A DNA stretch of 64,000 bases from Pontibacter pamirensis. GTDB lineage: Bacteria; Bacteroidota; Bacteroidia; Cytophagales; Hymenobacteraceae. How positions within the stretch are numbered: the stretch's first letter is position 1; each line of letters begins with the position of its first letter. The position numbers and the translations under genes were made by a program. The DNA lies in NCBI RefSeq assembly GCF_010015475.1, contig NZ_SSNI01000018.1:59417-123416 (forward strand). The letters are read 5' to 3'. The notes under the pieces were generated by a model that was not told where the DNA came from, did no database searches, and was given only the letters and a program-made list of their open reading frames with translations. Below are positions 44,990-54,085 of this stretch, in pieces.

Positions 44990-44997
44990 CAAAGGTA
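44990..44997 (-). promoter_or_regulatory. -7 box (TACCTTTG) upstream of the helicase gene
   Basis: On the minus strand this reads TACCTTTG, an exact TAnnTTTG match. The start of transcription would be near 44984, leaving about 150 bases of leader before the ATG at 44831. Such leaders are typical of cold-regulated RNA helicase genes. No good -33 TTG is seen. Confidence 0.4.
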
Positions 44998-45075
44998 CAC
45001 CGATAAGGTGTCACTTCCTATATATCTTTTTCAGAGTGCATCCTAAACTGTGTCTTCCACTAATGAATGGCAGTA

Positions 45076-45223
45076 TTAGCTCCAGTGGGGCCACCTGTGT
45101 GTAGCTAGATAGTTGTTAAAAAACTCAGCTCCAGCGGAGCGGCATGTTAATCTAATAAGGCCATTCCGCTGGAGCTTGTAAGGAAAGATTTTTATTCTAT
45201 TAACATGTCGTCCCTCTGGGACT
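45076..45223. repeat. REP-like palindromic element, copy 2
   Basis: Three related units lie here: AGCTCCAGTGGGGCC at about 45078-45092, an inverted pair at 45127-45149 and 45156-45176 (AGCTCCAGCGGAGCGG with its diverged complement), and a final direct unit at 45200-45223 (TTAACATGTCGTCCCTCTGG). Order and spacing match copy 1 at 11487-11595, but the palindrome is degenerate. It occupies the 477-bp gap between the helicase and the NAD(P)-binding protein. Confidence 0.8.
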
Positions 45224-45308
45224 GTTAGCAATGTTTGTTTTTTTAGAAAACCTGCACTTGTACTGTTTCTGAGCAGCACCAAAACCTGCGGCAGTCCTAA
45301 AAGCAAAT

Positions 45309-45953
45309 TTAATAGCCGATGGTGAAGCGTTGGCGGATAAACTGTGGGTCCTCCAGTTCATCTAACACGGCTACGGCAAAGTCCTGCCTCGAAATTCTGC
45401 TTTCGCCTTTTTCATTCACAACGGGATTTTCTGTATCGTACCGGAATTTACCAGTGCGCTCGCCAGGCTCAATTATAATGGCGGGGCTAAAGAAAGTCCA
45501 GTCCAGTTCCTGTTCTTCCTGGTATACTTTTAGGGAATCGCGCTGAGCCGATGCCCCTTCTTTCCAAGCCTCCGGAAAATCCGGCGTGTCTACCAGTTGT
45601 GTTCCACCCTCTGTGTTAAGGCTTCCTGCGCCACCTACGTTCAAAAGACGCTTCACGCCTGCCTTTTTTGCTGCCTCAAGCACCTTTCGGGCTATCTCCA
45701 CATGTTTATGGTACTCGGTGTCCGGTCCCCACCCCGGGCTGTAGGAAACCACCACCGCATCATGGTCTTTTATCAGAGCAGCCGTCTGCTCTACATCCTC
45801 AACATCACCCCGCTGTACTTCGAGACTCACGCTTTCTTTGGACACCTTCTCCGGGTGTCTTACAATGGCTGTTACGTCATGGCCTCTAGTCAGTGCTTCC
45901 TGTGTAATCCTGGAGCCGATGTTGCCGCTGGCTCCTATGATGGCAATTTTCAT
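45309..45953 (-). CDS. NAD(P)-binding oxidoreductase (NmrA/SDR-like)
   Basis: A 214-residue Rossmann-fold protein. The nucleotide motif is GASGNIGSRI at residues 7-16 (atypical SDR GxxGxxG), and VSLEVQRGDVEDVEQTAALI supplies the second-strand region. It has the short atypical SDR form resembling flavin reductase/BLVRB and NmrA-type proteins, and lacks a catalytic YxxxK. It may act as a redox sensor or reductase; the substrate is unknown. It is a separate gene on the minus strand. Confidence 0.88.
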   Translation of the reverse strand: MKIAIIGASGNIGSRITQEALTRGHDVTAIVRHPEKVSKESVSLEVQRGDVEDVEQTAALIKDHDAVVVSYSPGWGPDTEYHKHVEIARKVLEAAKKAGVKRLLNVGGAGSLNTEGGTQLVDTPDFPEAWKEGASAQRDSLKVYQEEQELDWTFFSPAIIIEPGERTGKFRYDTENPVVNEKGESRISRQDFAVAVLDELEDPQFIRQRFTIGY

Positions 45954-46129
45954 ATTGTACGCGTTATAAGGTAAATATCATAACTAAAATCACAGCATCG
46001 CCATAATTCTGCCTGCTGGTATTCTGGCAGATAGCATGCTATGCCGATGTCTATTTAAACTTATTACAGAGTACAAAGTTGCAACAGAAAGGAAGGTATT
46101 AAAACCTAATAGCTGTGAACCTCAACAAG

Positions 46130-47113
46130 CTATGCCTTCTCCACATCCTGCTCCCGGGCAATATGCTTCACAATTTTAATGGCATGCTCGCGCGAATTTT
46201 CAATAAACCATACGTGTGTATCCATTCCACCGCAAATTACACCGGCTAAATAAACGTTCGGCAGGTTCGTTTCCATTGTCTCGGTATCATACTGCGGGTA
46301 GCGCTTTTCATCTTCCGACAGCTTAATACCAATCTTTTGCAAAAAGCTGAAGTCTGGCTGATAGCCTGTCATGGCCAACACAAAATCATTTTCTATGGTG
46401 ATATTTCCCTCCGGTGTCTGTATACCCACTTCCCGCTCTCTTATTTCGTTTAGACTGGAGGAAAAATAGCATTTAATAGAGCCTTCCTTTATACGGTTCT
46501 CCAGGTCGGGCTTTGTCCAGTATTTTATGCGTCCCAACTCCGACTGGCGTACCACCATCGTCACCTCAGCCCCCTTGCGCCAGGTTTCTAAAGCAGCATC
46601 TGCCGACGAATTGTTGGCTCCTACCACCACCACCTTCTGCCGGAAGTAATAGTGCGGGTCGAGGTAATAATGGCGTACCTTGGGCAGTTCTTCGCCCGGT
46701 ATGTTCAACATATTCGGGATACCGTAAAAGCCCACCGCGATGATTACGTGCCGGGCCACATACTCCCCCTTGCTCGTCCTGACACGGTATACCTCCCCTT
46801 GCGGCTCCATATGTTCTACACCCTCGAAAAGGTGCACGTTCAGGTTTTGGGAGTCGGCTACACGGCGGTAATACTCCATCGCCTCCATCCGGTTGGGCTT
46901 CGGGTGAACAGAAACAAACGGAATTCCCCCAATCTCCAGCTTTTCAGAAGTGGAGAAAAAAGTCATGTTCAGCGGATAGTTGTAAAGCGAATTAACGAGG
47001 GTTCCCTTTTCGATTATCAGGTAGCTGAGCCCCGTCTCTTGCGCTTCCAGTCCGCAAGCCAGTCCAATTGGGCCGGCTCCGATAATTAATATGTCTAGTG
47101 TTGATGTGTCCAA
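46130..47113 (-). CDS. ypdA: YpdA-type flavoprotein (putative bacillithiol disulfide reductase)
   Basis: A 327-residue FAD- and NADPH-dependent oxidoreductase. The FAD motif is IIGAGPIGLACGLEA (near residue 10), and the NADPH motif is KVVVVGANNSSADAALE (near 162). The signature FFSTSEKLEIGG around residue 52 and the absence of a CxxC pair distinguish YpdA from thioredoxin reductase. YpdA recycles bacillithiol disulfide in Firmicutes and Bacteroidota, acting in thiol redox balance in the cytosol. No bacillithiol synthesis gene is in the window. Its start lies about 90 bp from the end of the GNAT gene on the same strand. Confidence 0.92.
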   Translation of the reverse strand: MDTSTLDILIIGAGPIGLACGLEAQETGLSYLIIEKGTLVNSLYNYPLNMTFFSTSEKLEIGGIPFVSVHPKPNRMEAMEYYRRVADSQNLNVHLFEGVEHMEPQGEVYRVRTSKGEYVARHVIIAVGFYGIPNMLNIPGEELPKVRHYYLDPHYYFRQKVVVVGANNSSADAALETWRKGAEVTMVVRQSELGRIKYWTKPDLENRIKEGSIKCYFSSSLNEIREREVGIQTPEGNITIENDFVLAMTGYQPDFSFLQKIGIKLSEDEKRYPQYDTETMETNLPNVYLAGVICGGMDTHVWFIENSREHAIKIVKHIAREQDVEKA

Positions 47114-47200
47114 TGCTGCTTGTGCTTAATAAGCTTGTGTTATACGTAAAGTTTACAACAGGATTAGCCTTGCATAGGTTTAAAGGACTGGCAGTGCTGG

Positions 47201-47722
47201 TTAAAGCTCCCGCTTCATGATATACATACCGCGGTATTCCGGCTTCATTTGAGAAAAGTCCAGCGTATAGGTGCCACACTTTTCAAAGCCGTTCTGCTCA
47301 TAAAAATCCACTGATTTGCTGCTGTCCATCGCTTTCAGCCAGATAAGGCGCTTGTTTCTTTCACGGGCAAAAGCTACCGTAAAGTCCACCACCTGCCGGC
47401 CTATACCTCTCCCCGATGCGGCTTTGGTGAGGTAGATTCTCTCCAGCTCCAGGCTTTCCTTATCGCTTTCATCCTCTAAGGCTTTATCTATGTTCAGTTT
47501 CAGGAAACCGATAAGTTCCTCCCCGGAATAAATCAGGAAAAGAGCGACGTTGGGGTCTTCAAATTCTTTTTTGAGCGCCGTTTCGCCAAAGCTTTTGTCA
47601 ATGTACCACATGCCTCCGTCATACCACAGGTAGAGGTAATGGTCGCCGTAGGCGTTGATGGCAATGTCTTGAAGCGTATGTAAATCTTCTGCTGTGCAGG
47701 GTGTGATTTTGAGGTTGGGCAT
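47201..47722 (-). CDS. GNAT N-acetyltransferase
   Basis: A 173-residue acetyltransferase using acetyl-CoA. The pyrophosphate-binding loop is ASGRGIGRQVVDF, preceded by the strand LERIYLTKA (about residues 95-115), and the downstream VDFYEQNGFEKCGTYTLDF helix and strand are typical of the fold. The substrate is unknown. It lies upstream of ypdA on the same strand, so it may share an operon. The MITE-like element begins 44 bp upstream of its start. Confidence 0.93.
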   Translation of the reverse strand: MPNLKITPCTAEDLHTLQDIAINAYGDHYLYLWYDGGMWYIDKSFGETALKKEFEDPNVALFLIYSGEELIGFLKLNIDKALEDESDKESLELERIYLTKAASGRGIGRQVVDFTVAFARERNKRLIWLKAMDSSKSVDFYEQNGFEKCGTYTLDFSQMKPEYRGMYIMKREL

Positions 47723-47765
47723 ATCGTTCTGCTGCTTTTCACAAAAATACTCAAAAGCACCTCAT

Positions 47766-47992
47766 TGTCAGAATCAGGATTTACCGGATTATTTGGATAA
47801 ACAGGATTTTCTAATGCTATAAAAAAAGCTCTGCCGCGATAGCGACAAAGAGTTAACTTTTAAGATGAGCAGGATTAGTGAAGTACCCTGCTCCAAAGAC
47901 CTCGCAGCGTGTGCAGCTCCCGCAAGCGGCTTATAGAGAATTCAAAGCCAATCCTGTTCATTCAAACAATCCGGTAAATCCTGATTCTGACA
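47766..47992. mobile_element. MITE-like element with 43-bp terminal inverted repeats
   Basis: Bases 47766-47808 and 47950-47992 are inverted copies of each other over 43 bp with three mismatches; the outermost part reads TGTCAGAATCAGGATTTACC. About 141 bp lie between them without an open frame of note. The whole is 227 bp, non-coding and sits between the GNAT and desaturase genes. The form fits a miniature inverted-repeat element moved by a transposase encoded elsewhere. No target duplication is certain. Confidence 0.75.
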
Positions 47993-47997
47993 AACAA

Positions 47998-48027
47998 AAA
48001 CGGCGGAAAGTTATCCTTCCGCCGTTT
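47998..48027. terminator. Hairpin terminator downstream of desaturase 1
   Basis: An 11-bp stem (AAACGGCGGAA at 47998-48008 with TTCCGCCGTTT at 48017-48027) lies 27 bp past the stop of the minus-strand desaturase gene and next to the right end of the MITE-like element. Confidence 0.75.
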
Positions 48028-48054
48028 CAGATAAAATTGGTATAATATTATCGC

Positions 48055-49173
48055 TTATGCCATCACCTCGTTTAGGTTAGGCAACTTCAACCTGCCAAAG
48101 CGATGCAAGGTGTTTACATGGGAGCGTATTGCCTTCGCGAGTGTTTCACTTTCCAGGTAAGGGATGCCATATTCAGCGGTAGTTTCTTTAACGATTTTTG
48201 CAATGGCAGGGTAATGCACATGGCAGATACGGGGGAACAGGTGGTGCTCCACCTGAAAATTCAGGCCGCCCACGTACCAGGAGAGCAATTTGCTTTTACG
48301 GGCGAAATTAGCCGTTGTGTTTAGCTGATGGATAGCCCAGTCATTTTCGATGACACCACTTTCGTTCGGCAATGGATAACTTGTGCCTTCCACCGTATGC
48401 GCCAGTTGAAACACAGTAGAAAGGATAACGCCAGCCACAAAGTGCATCAGCAGAAAACCCAGCAGCACCTCCAGGAAAGGAATTCCAAACAAAAGCGTCG
48501 GAGCCACCAGAATAGAAAAGAAATACAGCACCTTAAATGCTACAATCTTTGTGAAAGCCACTCTGTTCTGTGCTTTAGAGTTCGCGTTCACACCACTCCT
48601 TATAAACTGGAAGAACTGTACAAAGTCTTTCAGCACTACCCAATACAGAGTGAGCAAGCCATAAAACATAAAGGCATACACCCACTGCAGCTTATGATAG
48701 AACCTCATGTTAGTGTGCGGTGAGAAACGCATGAACACCATGTCGTCTATGTCTTCGTCCATCTCCACCACATTGGTGTAAGTATGGTGCAGAATGTTAT
48801 GCTGCAGCCTCCAGTTAAAGGCAGAGCCACCTAACAGGTTCACAGAATGTGCCATCAGGTAGTTTATCGTCTTGCTTTTAGAAAAAGCGCCATGGTTAGC
48901 GTCGTGCATTACGCTCATTGCCACACCTGCTACCCCTAGTCCCATAACAAACCACAGTCCTAAACTAATACCCAGACCGGGTGTAAAGGCGAGCAGCAGT
49001 GCAAACGGCACCAGATAGACTAAGAGCAGTATAATACTCTTTATTAGTATGTTGTAATTACCTGACTTGGGTAAGTTATTTTCTTTGAAATAAGCGTCTA
49101 CACGTTTGCGCAGCGTAGGAAAAAACAGGCTTTTGTCTTTGTTGACGAATTTAACTTTGCCTTTTAACTTCAT
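48055..49173 (-). CDS. Membrane fatty acid desaturase 1
   Basis: A 372-residue membrane di-iron desaturase of the linoleoyl-CoA (delta-6-like) group. Histidine boxes are HDANHGAFS (HxxxH near residue 101), HNILHHTYTN (HxxxHH near 137) and QVEHHLFPR (QxxHH near 315). Four hydrophobic segments lie between them. No cytochrome b5 domain is fused, so electrons must come from a separate ferredoxin or cytochrome. I chose MKLKGKVKFVNKDKS at 49173, which matches the start of the neighbouring paralogue. It follows that paralogue after a gap of about 195 bp. Confidence 0.92.
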   Translation of the reverse strand: MKLKGKVKFVNKDKSLFFPTLRKRVDAYFKENNLPKSGNYNILIKSIILLLVYLVPFALLLAFTPGLGISLGLWFVMGLGVAGVAMSVMHDANHGAFSKSKTINYLMAHSVNLLGGSAFNWRLQHNILHHTYTNVVEMDEDIDDMVFMRFSPHTNMRFYHKLQWVYAFMFYGLLTLYWVVLKDFVQFFQFIRSGVNANSKAQNRVAFTKIVAFKVLYFFSILVAPTLLFGIPFLEVLLGFLLMHFVAGVILSTVFQLAHTVEGTSYPLPNESGVIENDWAIHQLNTTANFARKSKLLSWYVGGLNFQVEHHLFPRICHVHYPAIAKIVKETTAEYGIPYLESETLAKAIRSHVNTLHRFGRLKLPNLNEVMA

Positions 49174-49368
49174 TTGATATACTTGAAAATTGTAAGACGG
49201 ATGCACCCTTAGAGAAGCAGGTTCTCCGGAGGACATACCCGGTATGCTGGTAATAAAATGCAGATGAAAAACCAGAAGACTTAGACATGCAGACAGCTTC
49301 CAACTCCATTTGTTTAGTTAAACGTTAAACAACGAAAAGCGGCTTCCTCTGTTCCCAAATATTTCATA

Positions 49369-50481
49369 TCAGCCAATCGCCTCGTTCAAGTCAGGCAGCC
49401 TGCCGAAGCGGTGAAGCGTGGCGATGTGTGAGCGCACGGCCTGCCCAAATGTTTCATTCTCGAGATAAGGTATACCGAACTCCGTTGCTGTTTCTTTAAC
49501 GATTTCTGCAATGGCCGGATAATGCACATGGCAGACACGCGGGAAAAGATGATGCTCTACCTGAAAGTTCAGGCCGCCTACATACCAAGACAACAATTTG
49601 TTGTGGCGCGAAAAATTGACGGTTGTATTCATCTGGTGTATAGCCCAGTCGTTCTCGATGTTACCATTCTCATCCGGCCTCGGGTGGCTGGTGCCCTCTA
49701 CGGTATGCGCCAGTTGAAACACCACCGTGAGTATGATCCCCGCAACAAAGTGCATCAGCAGGAAGCCCAGCAGCACATGCATGAAAGGAATTCCGAAGAA
49801 CAGCGTGGGCACCGCTAACATGACAAAGAAGTATAGCACCTTCATGGTGATAAGCTTCAGGAGCCATTTCATGTTTTCAGAGGCGGTATTTGCGTTCACA
49901 CCATTCTTAATAAAAAGGCCATACTGCACAAAGTCTTTCGCGATTACCCAGTAAAGCGTTAAAAGCCCATAAAACACGAACGCGTACACCCACTGCAGTT
50001 GATGAAAGAACTTCACTTTTGTGTGCGGTGAAAAACGCAACACCAGCCTGTCCTGTATATCCTCGTCCATCTCCACCACATTGGTATAGGTATGATGCAG
50101 GATATTATGCTGCAATTTCCAGTTAAAGGCAGATCCGCCTACCAGGTTCAGGGTGTGCCCCATCAGAAAGTTCACTCTTTTGCTGCCCGAAAATGCACCG
50201 TGGTTGGCATCATGCATTACACTCATACCGATGCCTGCCACTCCTAAGCCCATCACAAACCAAAGCAGCAAGCTTACAGATAGTTCTGGCTTGAAAACAA
50301 GAATGGCGATAAAAGGCACTATATAGCAAAGTAGCAGCACCACGCTCTTCACCACCATTTCGGTGTTAGCAGTTTTAGAAATGTTGTTTTGGATAAAGTA
50401 AGCATCTACTCTTTTGCGTAAAGTAGCGAAAAAGAGATTTTTATCTTTGGCCACGAATTTTATTTTGCCTTTAAGCTTCAT
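49369..50481 (-). CDS. Membrane fatty acid desaturase 2
   Basis: A 370-residue paralogue of the gene next to it, closely similar from end to end and with the same boxes (HDANHGAFSG, HNILHHTYTN, QVEHHLFPR). Small differences cluster in the first 80 residues and in the third and fourth hydrophobic segments, as expected if the chain-length or position preference changed after duplication. The start MKLKGKIKFVAKDKN at 50481 mirrors the paralogue. The pair is probably a tandem duplication used to set membrane fluidity. About 155 bp upstream of it show no gene. Confidence 0.92.
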   Translation of the reverse strand: MKLKGKIKFVAKDKNLFFATLRKRVDAYFIQNNISKTANTEMVVKSVVLLLCYIVPFIAILVFKPELSVSLLLWFVMGLGVAGIGMSVMHDANHGAFSGSKRVNFLMGHTLNLVGGSAFNWKLQHNILHHTYTNVVEMDEDIQDRLVLRFSPHTKVKFFHQLQWVYAFVFYGLLTLYWVIAKDFVQYGLFIKNGVNANTASENMKWLLKLITMKVLYFFVMLAVPTLFFGIPFMHVLLGFLLMHFVAGIILTVVFQLAHTVEGTSHPRPDENGNIENDWAIHQMNTTVNFSRHNKLLSWYVGGLNFQVEHHLFPRVCHVHYPAIAEIVKETATEFGIPYLENETFGQAVRSHIATLHRFGRLPDLNEAIG

Positions 50482-50691
50482 ACAGGGAAATTGTGTGATA
50501 GAAAATGCACTCACACAGAGCTGAAAGAGCAAGAGAGTGAATCGCGGGTATCATATTAAAAGGAATACATCTAGTTATAAGTTCATATGCCGCCTGATTA
50601 GGAGTACAAAATTAGTAACTAATACCGAAAAAACTTACATACAGTTATTGTATATATGTATGAGGTGCACAAAATCTGTATAATGCTGGCA

Positions 50692-50952
50692 TCATATAAA
50701 TATCAGGACAGAATTGCACTGAATTAAACAAAGACACCTGTTCTGGAGCAATCTTCTGGTTTCTATAGAAATCCCAAACCTGAGACCCGGGTAAGGCAAA
50801 GTTTTTTCTTTACAAAACCAGTATAGAAAGGATAGACTGGAGAAGAAGGCAAAAACAAACTTCCCTGCGTTTGTCCCCAGTTTCACTTTATAACGCTTTA
50901 CCACATTGAATGTAAACAGGCAACTGAACACATACAGGAGTGACTTCTTCAT
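50692..50952 (-). CDS. Doubtful small frame upstream of desaturase 2
   Basis: An 86-codon frame beginning MKKSLLYVFSCLFTFNVV, with a hydrophobic start that resembles a signal peptide, then Phe-rich and Cys-rich sequence. No family is recognised, and the composition is irregular toward the end. It fills part of a 615-bp gap that otherwise shows only AT-rich DNA and a terminator at 51041-51078. It may be a chance frame or a decayed gene. Confidence 0.2.
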   Translation of the reverse strand: MKKSLLYVFSCLFTFNVVKRYKVKLGTNAGKFVFAFFSSLSFLYWFCKEKTLPYPGLRFGISIETRRLLQNRCLCLIQCNSVLIFI

Positions 50953-51040
50953 AGTATTCAGAAGGTTTGGTTGTGTGTTGAGTTGCTAACATGCCCCGTT
51001 GACGGGAAGATTGGTTACATCAGACTTAAACTACTGTAAC

Positions 51041-51078
51041 AAAAAAGAGGCTGGCCGAAATACCGACCAACCTCTTTT
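51041..51078. terminator. Hairpin terminator downstream of lpdA
   Basis: AAAAAGAGG pairs with CCTCTTTT around an imperfect inner stem (TGG.CG with CCG.CCA), 20 bp beyond the lpdA stop on its minus-strand side. Confidence 0.75.
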
Positions 51079-51096
51079 GATACCTAATATTAGCTT

Positions 51097-52491
51097 TTAT
51101 AAGTGTATTACCTCATCATAAGCTGCTGCTGCCGCTTCCATAATGGCCTCGCTCATAGTTGGGTGTGGGTGCACTGACTTAATTATTTCGTGCCCAGTCG
51201 TCTCCAGCTTGCGCGAAACAACTACCTCTGCAATCATTTCCGTCACGTTCGCGCCAATCATGTGAGCTCCTAAGAATTCACCGTATTTAGCATCGAAAAT
51301 AACTTTGACAAAGCCATCTTTCACACCAGCTGCACTAGCTTTACCAGAAGCAGAGAACGGGAACTTCCCAACTTTTATATCCAGGCCTTGCTCACGTGCT
51401 GCTTTCTCCGTTAAACCAACAGAGGCGATTTCAGGAGAGCAGTACGTACAGCCTGGGATGTTACCATAGTTCAATGGCTCCGGGTGATGGCCCGCTAGTT
51501 TCTCCACGCAGATGATACCTTCTGCAGAAGCAACGTGCGCCAGTGCCGGACCAGGAACGATGTCACCAATCGCGTAAATACCATCAACTGACGTTTTGTA
51601 AAAATCATCTACTATTACGCGGCCTTTGTCTACCTTGATACCGAGCTCCTCTATGCCAATGTTCTCCAGGTTTGTCTGGATACCCACCGCCGAAAGCACT
51701 ATTTCTGCTTCCAGCGTTTGTTCGCCTTTGGCCGTCTTCACTTGTACCTTGCACAGCTTGCCACTGGTGTCAACAGACGTTACCTGAGAATCCGTCATAA
51801 TGTCAATACCGGACTTTCTGAAAGATTTTGAAAGCTGTCGGGATACTTCTTCGTCCTCTATAGGCACAATGTTCGGCAGGTACTCCACCACAGTTACTTT
51901 CGTGCCCATGGAGTTATAGAAGTAAGCGAATTCTACCCCGATAGCACCAGAACCAACCACTACAATAGACTCCGGAAGCTTCTCCAGCGACATCGCCTCA
52001 CGATAACCGATGATCTTCTTACCGTCGATTGGCAGGTTTGGCAGCTCACGGGAACGTGCGCCTGTTGCCAGGATGATGTTTGTTGCTTCTATCGTTTCTT
52101 TTTTGCCCTCGGCATTGGTTACCTCTACTTTTCCTTTGCCCGTTACTTTACCGGTACCCATTATCGCATCAATCTTGTTTTTGCGGAACAGGAACTGGAT
52201 GCCTTTGCTCATACCGTCGGCTACGCCGCGGCTTCGCTTTATAACAGCACCGAAGTCTACAGAAGCATCCCCCACCGTAATGCCGTAGTCAGCAGCATGG
52301 TTAATATATTCAAAAACGCTTGCGCTCTTTAGCAGTGCCTTGGTCGGGATACAACCCCAGTTCAAGCAGATACCACCCAGCGACTCGCGCTCGATAACAC
52401 CTACTTTCATACCCAGTTGCGAGGCACGAATTGCTGCCACATAACCGCCCGGGCCACTACCAACCACTACTAAATCGTATTTTGATGCCAT
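51097..52491 (-). CDS. lpdA: Dihydrolipoyl dehydrogenase
   Basis: A 464-residue FAD flavoenzyme, the E3 part of 2-oxoacid dehydrogenase complexes: it reoxidises dihydrolipoyl groups with NAD. The FAD motif is VVVGSGPGGYVAAIRASQLG (near 9), and the redox disulfide is GGICLNWGCIPTKALL (near 40, CLNWGC). The NAD motif is VVVGSGAIGVEFAYFY (near 176), and the C-terminal dimer interface ends with the catalytic base in HPHPTMSEAIMEAA (near 445). The length is standard. No E1 or E2 gene is adjacent, as often happens in Bacteroidota. Confidence 0.97.
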   Translation of the reverse strand: MASKYDLVVVGSGPGGYVAAIRASQLGMKVGVIERESLGGICLNWGCIPTKALLKSASVFEYINHAADYGITVGDASVDFGAVIKRSRGVADGMSKGIQFLFRKNKIDAIMGTGKVTGKGKVEVTNAEGKKETIEATNIILATGARSRELPNLPIDGKKIIGYREAMSLEKLPESIVVVGSGAIGVEFAYFYNSMGTKVTVVEYLPNIVPIEDEEVSRQLSKSFRKSGIDIMTDSQVTSVDTSGKLCKVQVKTAKGEQTLEAEIVLSAVGIQTNLENIGIEELGIKVDKGRVIVDDFYKTSVDGIYAIGDIVPGPALAHVASAEGIICVEKLAGHHPEPLNYGNIPGCTYCSPEIASVGLTEKAAREQGLDIKVGKFPFSASGKASAAGVKDGFVKVIFDAKYGEFLGAHMIGANVTEMIAEVVVSRKLETTGHEIIKSVHPHPTMSEAIMEAAAAAYDEVIHL

Positions 52492-52680
52492 AGTCTCTTT
52501 TTATATAAGTTGATGAACAAAAATAATCTTAAATCCCCATACTGCAAAACCTGATGTCTTACCTGCTCCTGTTATGACATAATAGGAAGAACAGGATGGA
52601 AAGATACAGCGAAAGCAATACATAAGTGAACACTGCTATCAAAACCTGTCTTCAGGCTTCTTTGCCGTGCATTAGCCTCA

Positions 52681-52725
52681 TTTAAAACAAGACAGGCGCT
52701 GGTGAAGCGCCTGTCTTGTTTTAAA
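52681..52725. terminator. Perfect 20-bp hairpin terminator
   Basis: Bases 52681-52700 and 52706-52725 are exactly complementary, with a five-base loop GGTGA. The T-tract lies on the right arm. The M23 peptidase gene ends 20 bp further on the minus strand, so it is that gene's terminator and may also block rightward transcription. Confidence 0.93.
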
Positions 52726-52744
52726 TGCTTTTTTCTAAAGGTTT

Positions 52745-54085
52745 TTATGCATCCTCCAGCTTTTTGGCCTTATTAGTTGCCAGCATATCTTGCTTCGCAT
52801 TGGATAGTTCTATCGCTTCCATTCTTTTCACCGTTTCGTCTTTTATCTCCTCAAATTCAGGAAGGTGTCTCTTAGCAATAGGGTTTGCCAATGGTAATTT
52901 GGCGCTAAGGGCATCTACCTGCTGGCCATTTTTCCAGAAACGGTAACACAGATGCGGCCCTGTAGCCAGGCCAGTACTGCCTACATAACCAATGGTTTGC
53001 CCCTGCTTCACACGCGTCCCGGCACGCATGCCCTTTGCAAACTTGGACATATGGAGGTACTGTGTGGTATAGGTCTTGTTGTGTTTGATTTTCACATAGT
53101 AACCATTGCCACGTGTATAACGCGCTTCCAGCACCACACCATCGCCCACCGTGCGTATAGGAGTACCACGTGGCGCGGCGAAGTCTGTGCCTAAATGTGC
53201 TTTGTAGCGCTTCTGTACCGGGTGGAACCGGCGCTTTGAGAAACGGGAACTGATACGGCTATACTCCAGAGGCTCTTTCAAAAAAGCCTTTTTCATACTC
53301 TGCCCCTTCTCGTCGTAGTAACTCAGGCCATCGCCCTGGTCGAAGCCAATGGCATAAAGCGGCTCTCCTCTGTGTTCAAAAAAGGCTGCCTTCAGGTTGC
53401 TGAAGCCAATGGTGGTGCCGTTCACTACCTTCTCATCATAAATCAGCTTAAACTTGTCGCCCGGCTGAATGCGGTTGAGGTTAAGGCGCCAGGCATAAAT
53501 ATCAGCAAACTTGTTCACCAACTGTGGCGAACCTCCTGCTGCTACAATAGACTCAAAAAGTGAGCTTTTTATTTCGCCGGCCAGCGTTCGCTCCAGCACC
53601 TCCATCTCCCGCTCCACTTTGGTAACGGTCATTTCGCAGCGCAGGTCGTAAACGATGTATTCTATATTGTTTGGCTCATAGATGAAGTACTGCGCCGTTT
53701 GCGCAGAATCTAATCCGTGAAGCAGGGTATAACTACGGTTGGCGGCAATGCCACGCACATTGAAAATGTCTTTTGATTTTTTGGCTAGCTGGTCTACCTG
53801 GGCCGGTGTGATGTTATATTGTGAGAGAATCTCTGATAGGCTTTCCCCCCTTTTGATTTCCGCCTCTACAATTTCAAGTGAATCGGTCGGGATATCATAC
53901 ACAATAGGGGCAGGTCCTTTTACTTCTTCTTCCACTTCTTCTATAGCTTCTGGCTCAGGAATAACCTCTTGTGGTTGAGCCATCAGGCTTTCAGTACTGA
54001 ATTGCAGCGCGTATTCCGCCGTAAAAAAAATCAATACCAATAAAGCGATGAGGGTGGCAAGCCCCTTGTTGCTATTGAACATCAT
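52745..54085 (-). CDS. M23 metallopeptidase with LysM-like N-terminal region
   Basis: A 446-residue envelope protein. A hydrophobic anchor at about 7-27 is followed by an acidic linker (EPEAIEEVEEEVKG). A LysM-like domain follows at about 65-110 (EIKRGESLSEILSQYNITPAQVDQL). The M23 domain is near 292-395 with AHLGTDFAAPRGTPIRTVGDGVV (HxxxD), YLHMSKF and GPHLCYRFW; the histidines and Asp are the zinc ligands. These proteins cut peptidoglycan crosslinks or act as envelope regulators. It is monocistronic, divergent from fabG by 271 bp. Confidence 0.94.
   Translation of the reverse strand: MMFNSNKGLATLIALLVLIFFTAEYALQFSTESLMAQPQEVIPEPEAIEEVEEEVKGPAPIVYDIPTDSLEIVEAEIKRGESLSEILSQYNITPAQVDQLAKKSKDIFNVRGIAANRSYTLLHGLDSAQTAQYFIYEPNNIEYIVYDLRCEMTVTKVEREMEVLERTLAGEIKSSLFESIVAAGGSPQLVNKFADIYAWRLNLNRIQPGDKFKLIYDEKVVNGTTIGFSNLKAAFFEHRGEPLYAIGFDQGDGLSYYDEKGQSMKKAFLKEPLEYSRISSRFSKRRFHPVQKRYKAHLGTDFAAPRGTPIRTVGDGVVLEARYTRGNGYYVKIKHNKTYTTQYLHMSKFAKGMRAGTRVKQGQTIGYVGSTGLATGPHLCYRFWKNGQQVDALSAKLPLANPIAKRHLPEFEEIKDETVKRMEAIELSNAKQDMLATNKAKKLEDA

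Noticed and set aside
45076..45306. 76-codon minus-strand frame in the gap upstream of the helicase gene
   Set aside because: It is produced by the REP-like repeat at 45076-45223; the translation has no conserved feature.
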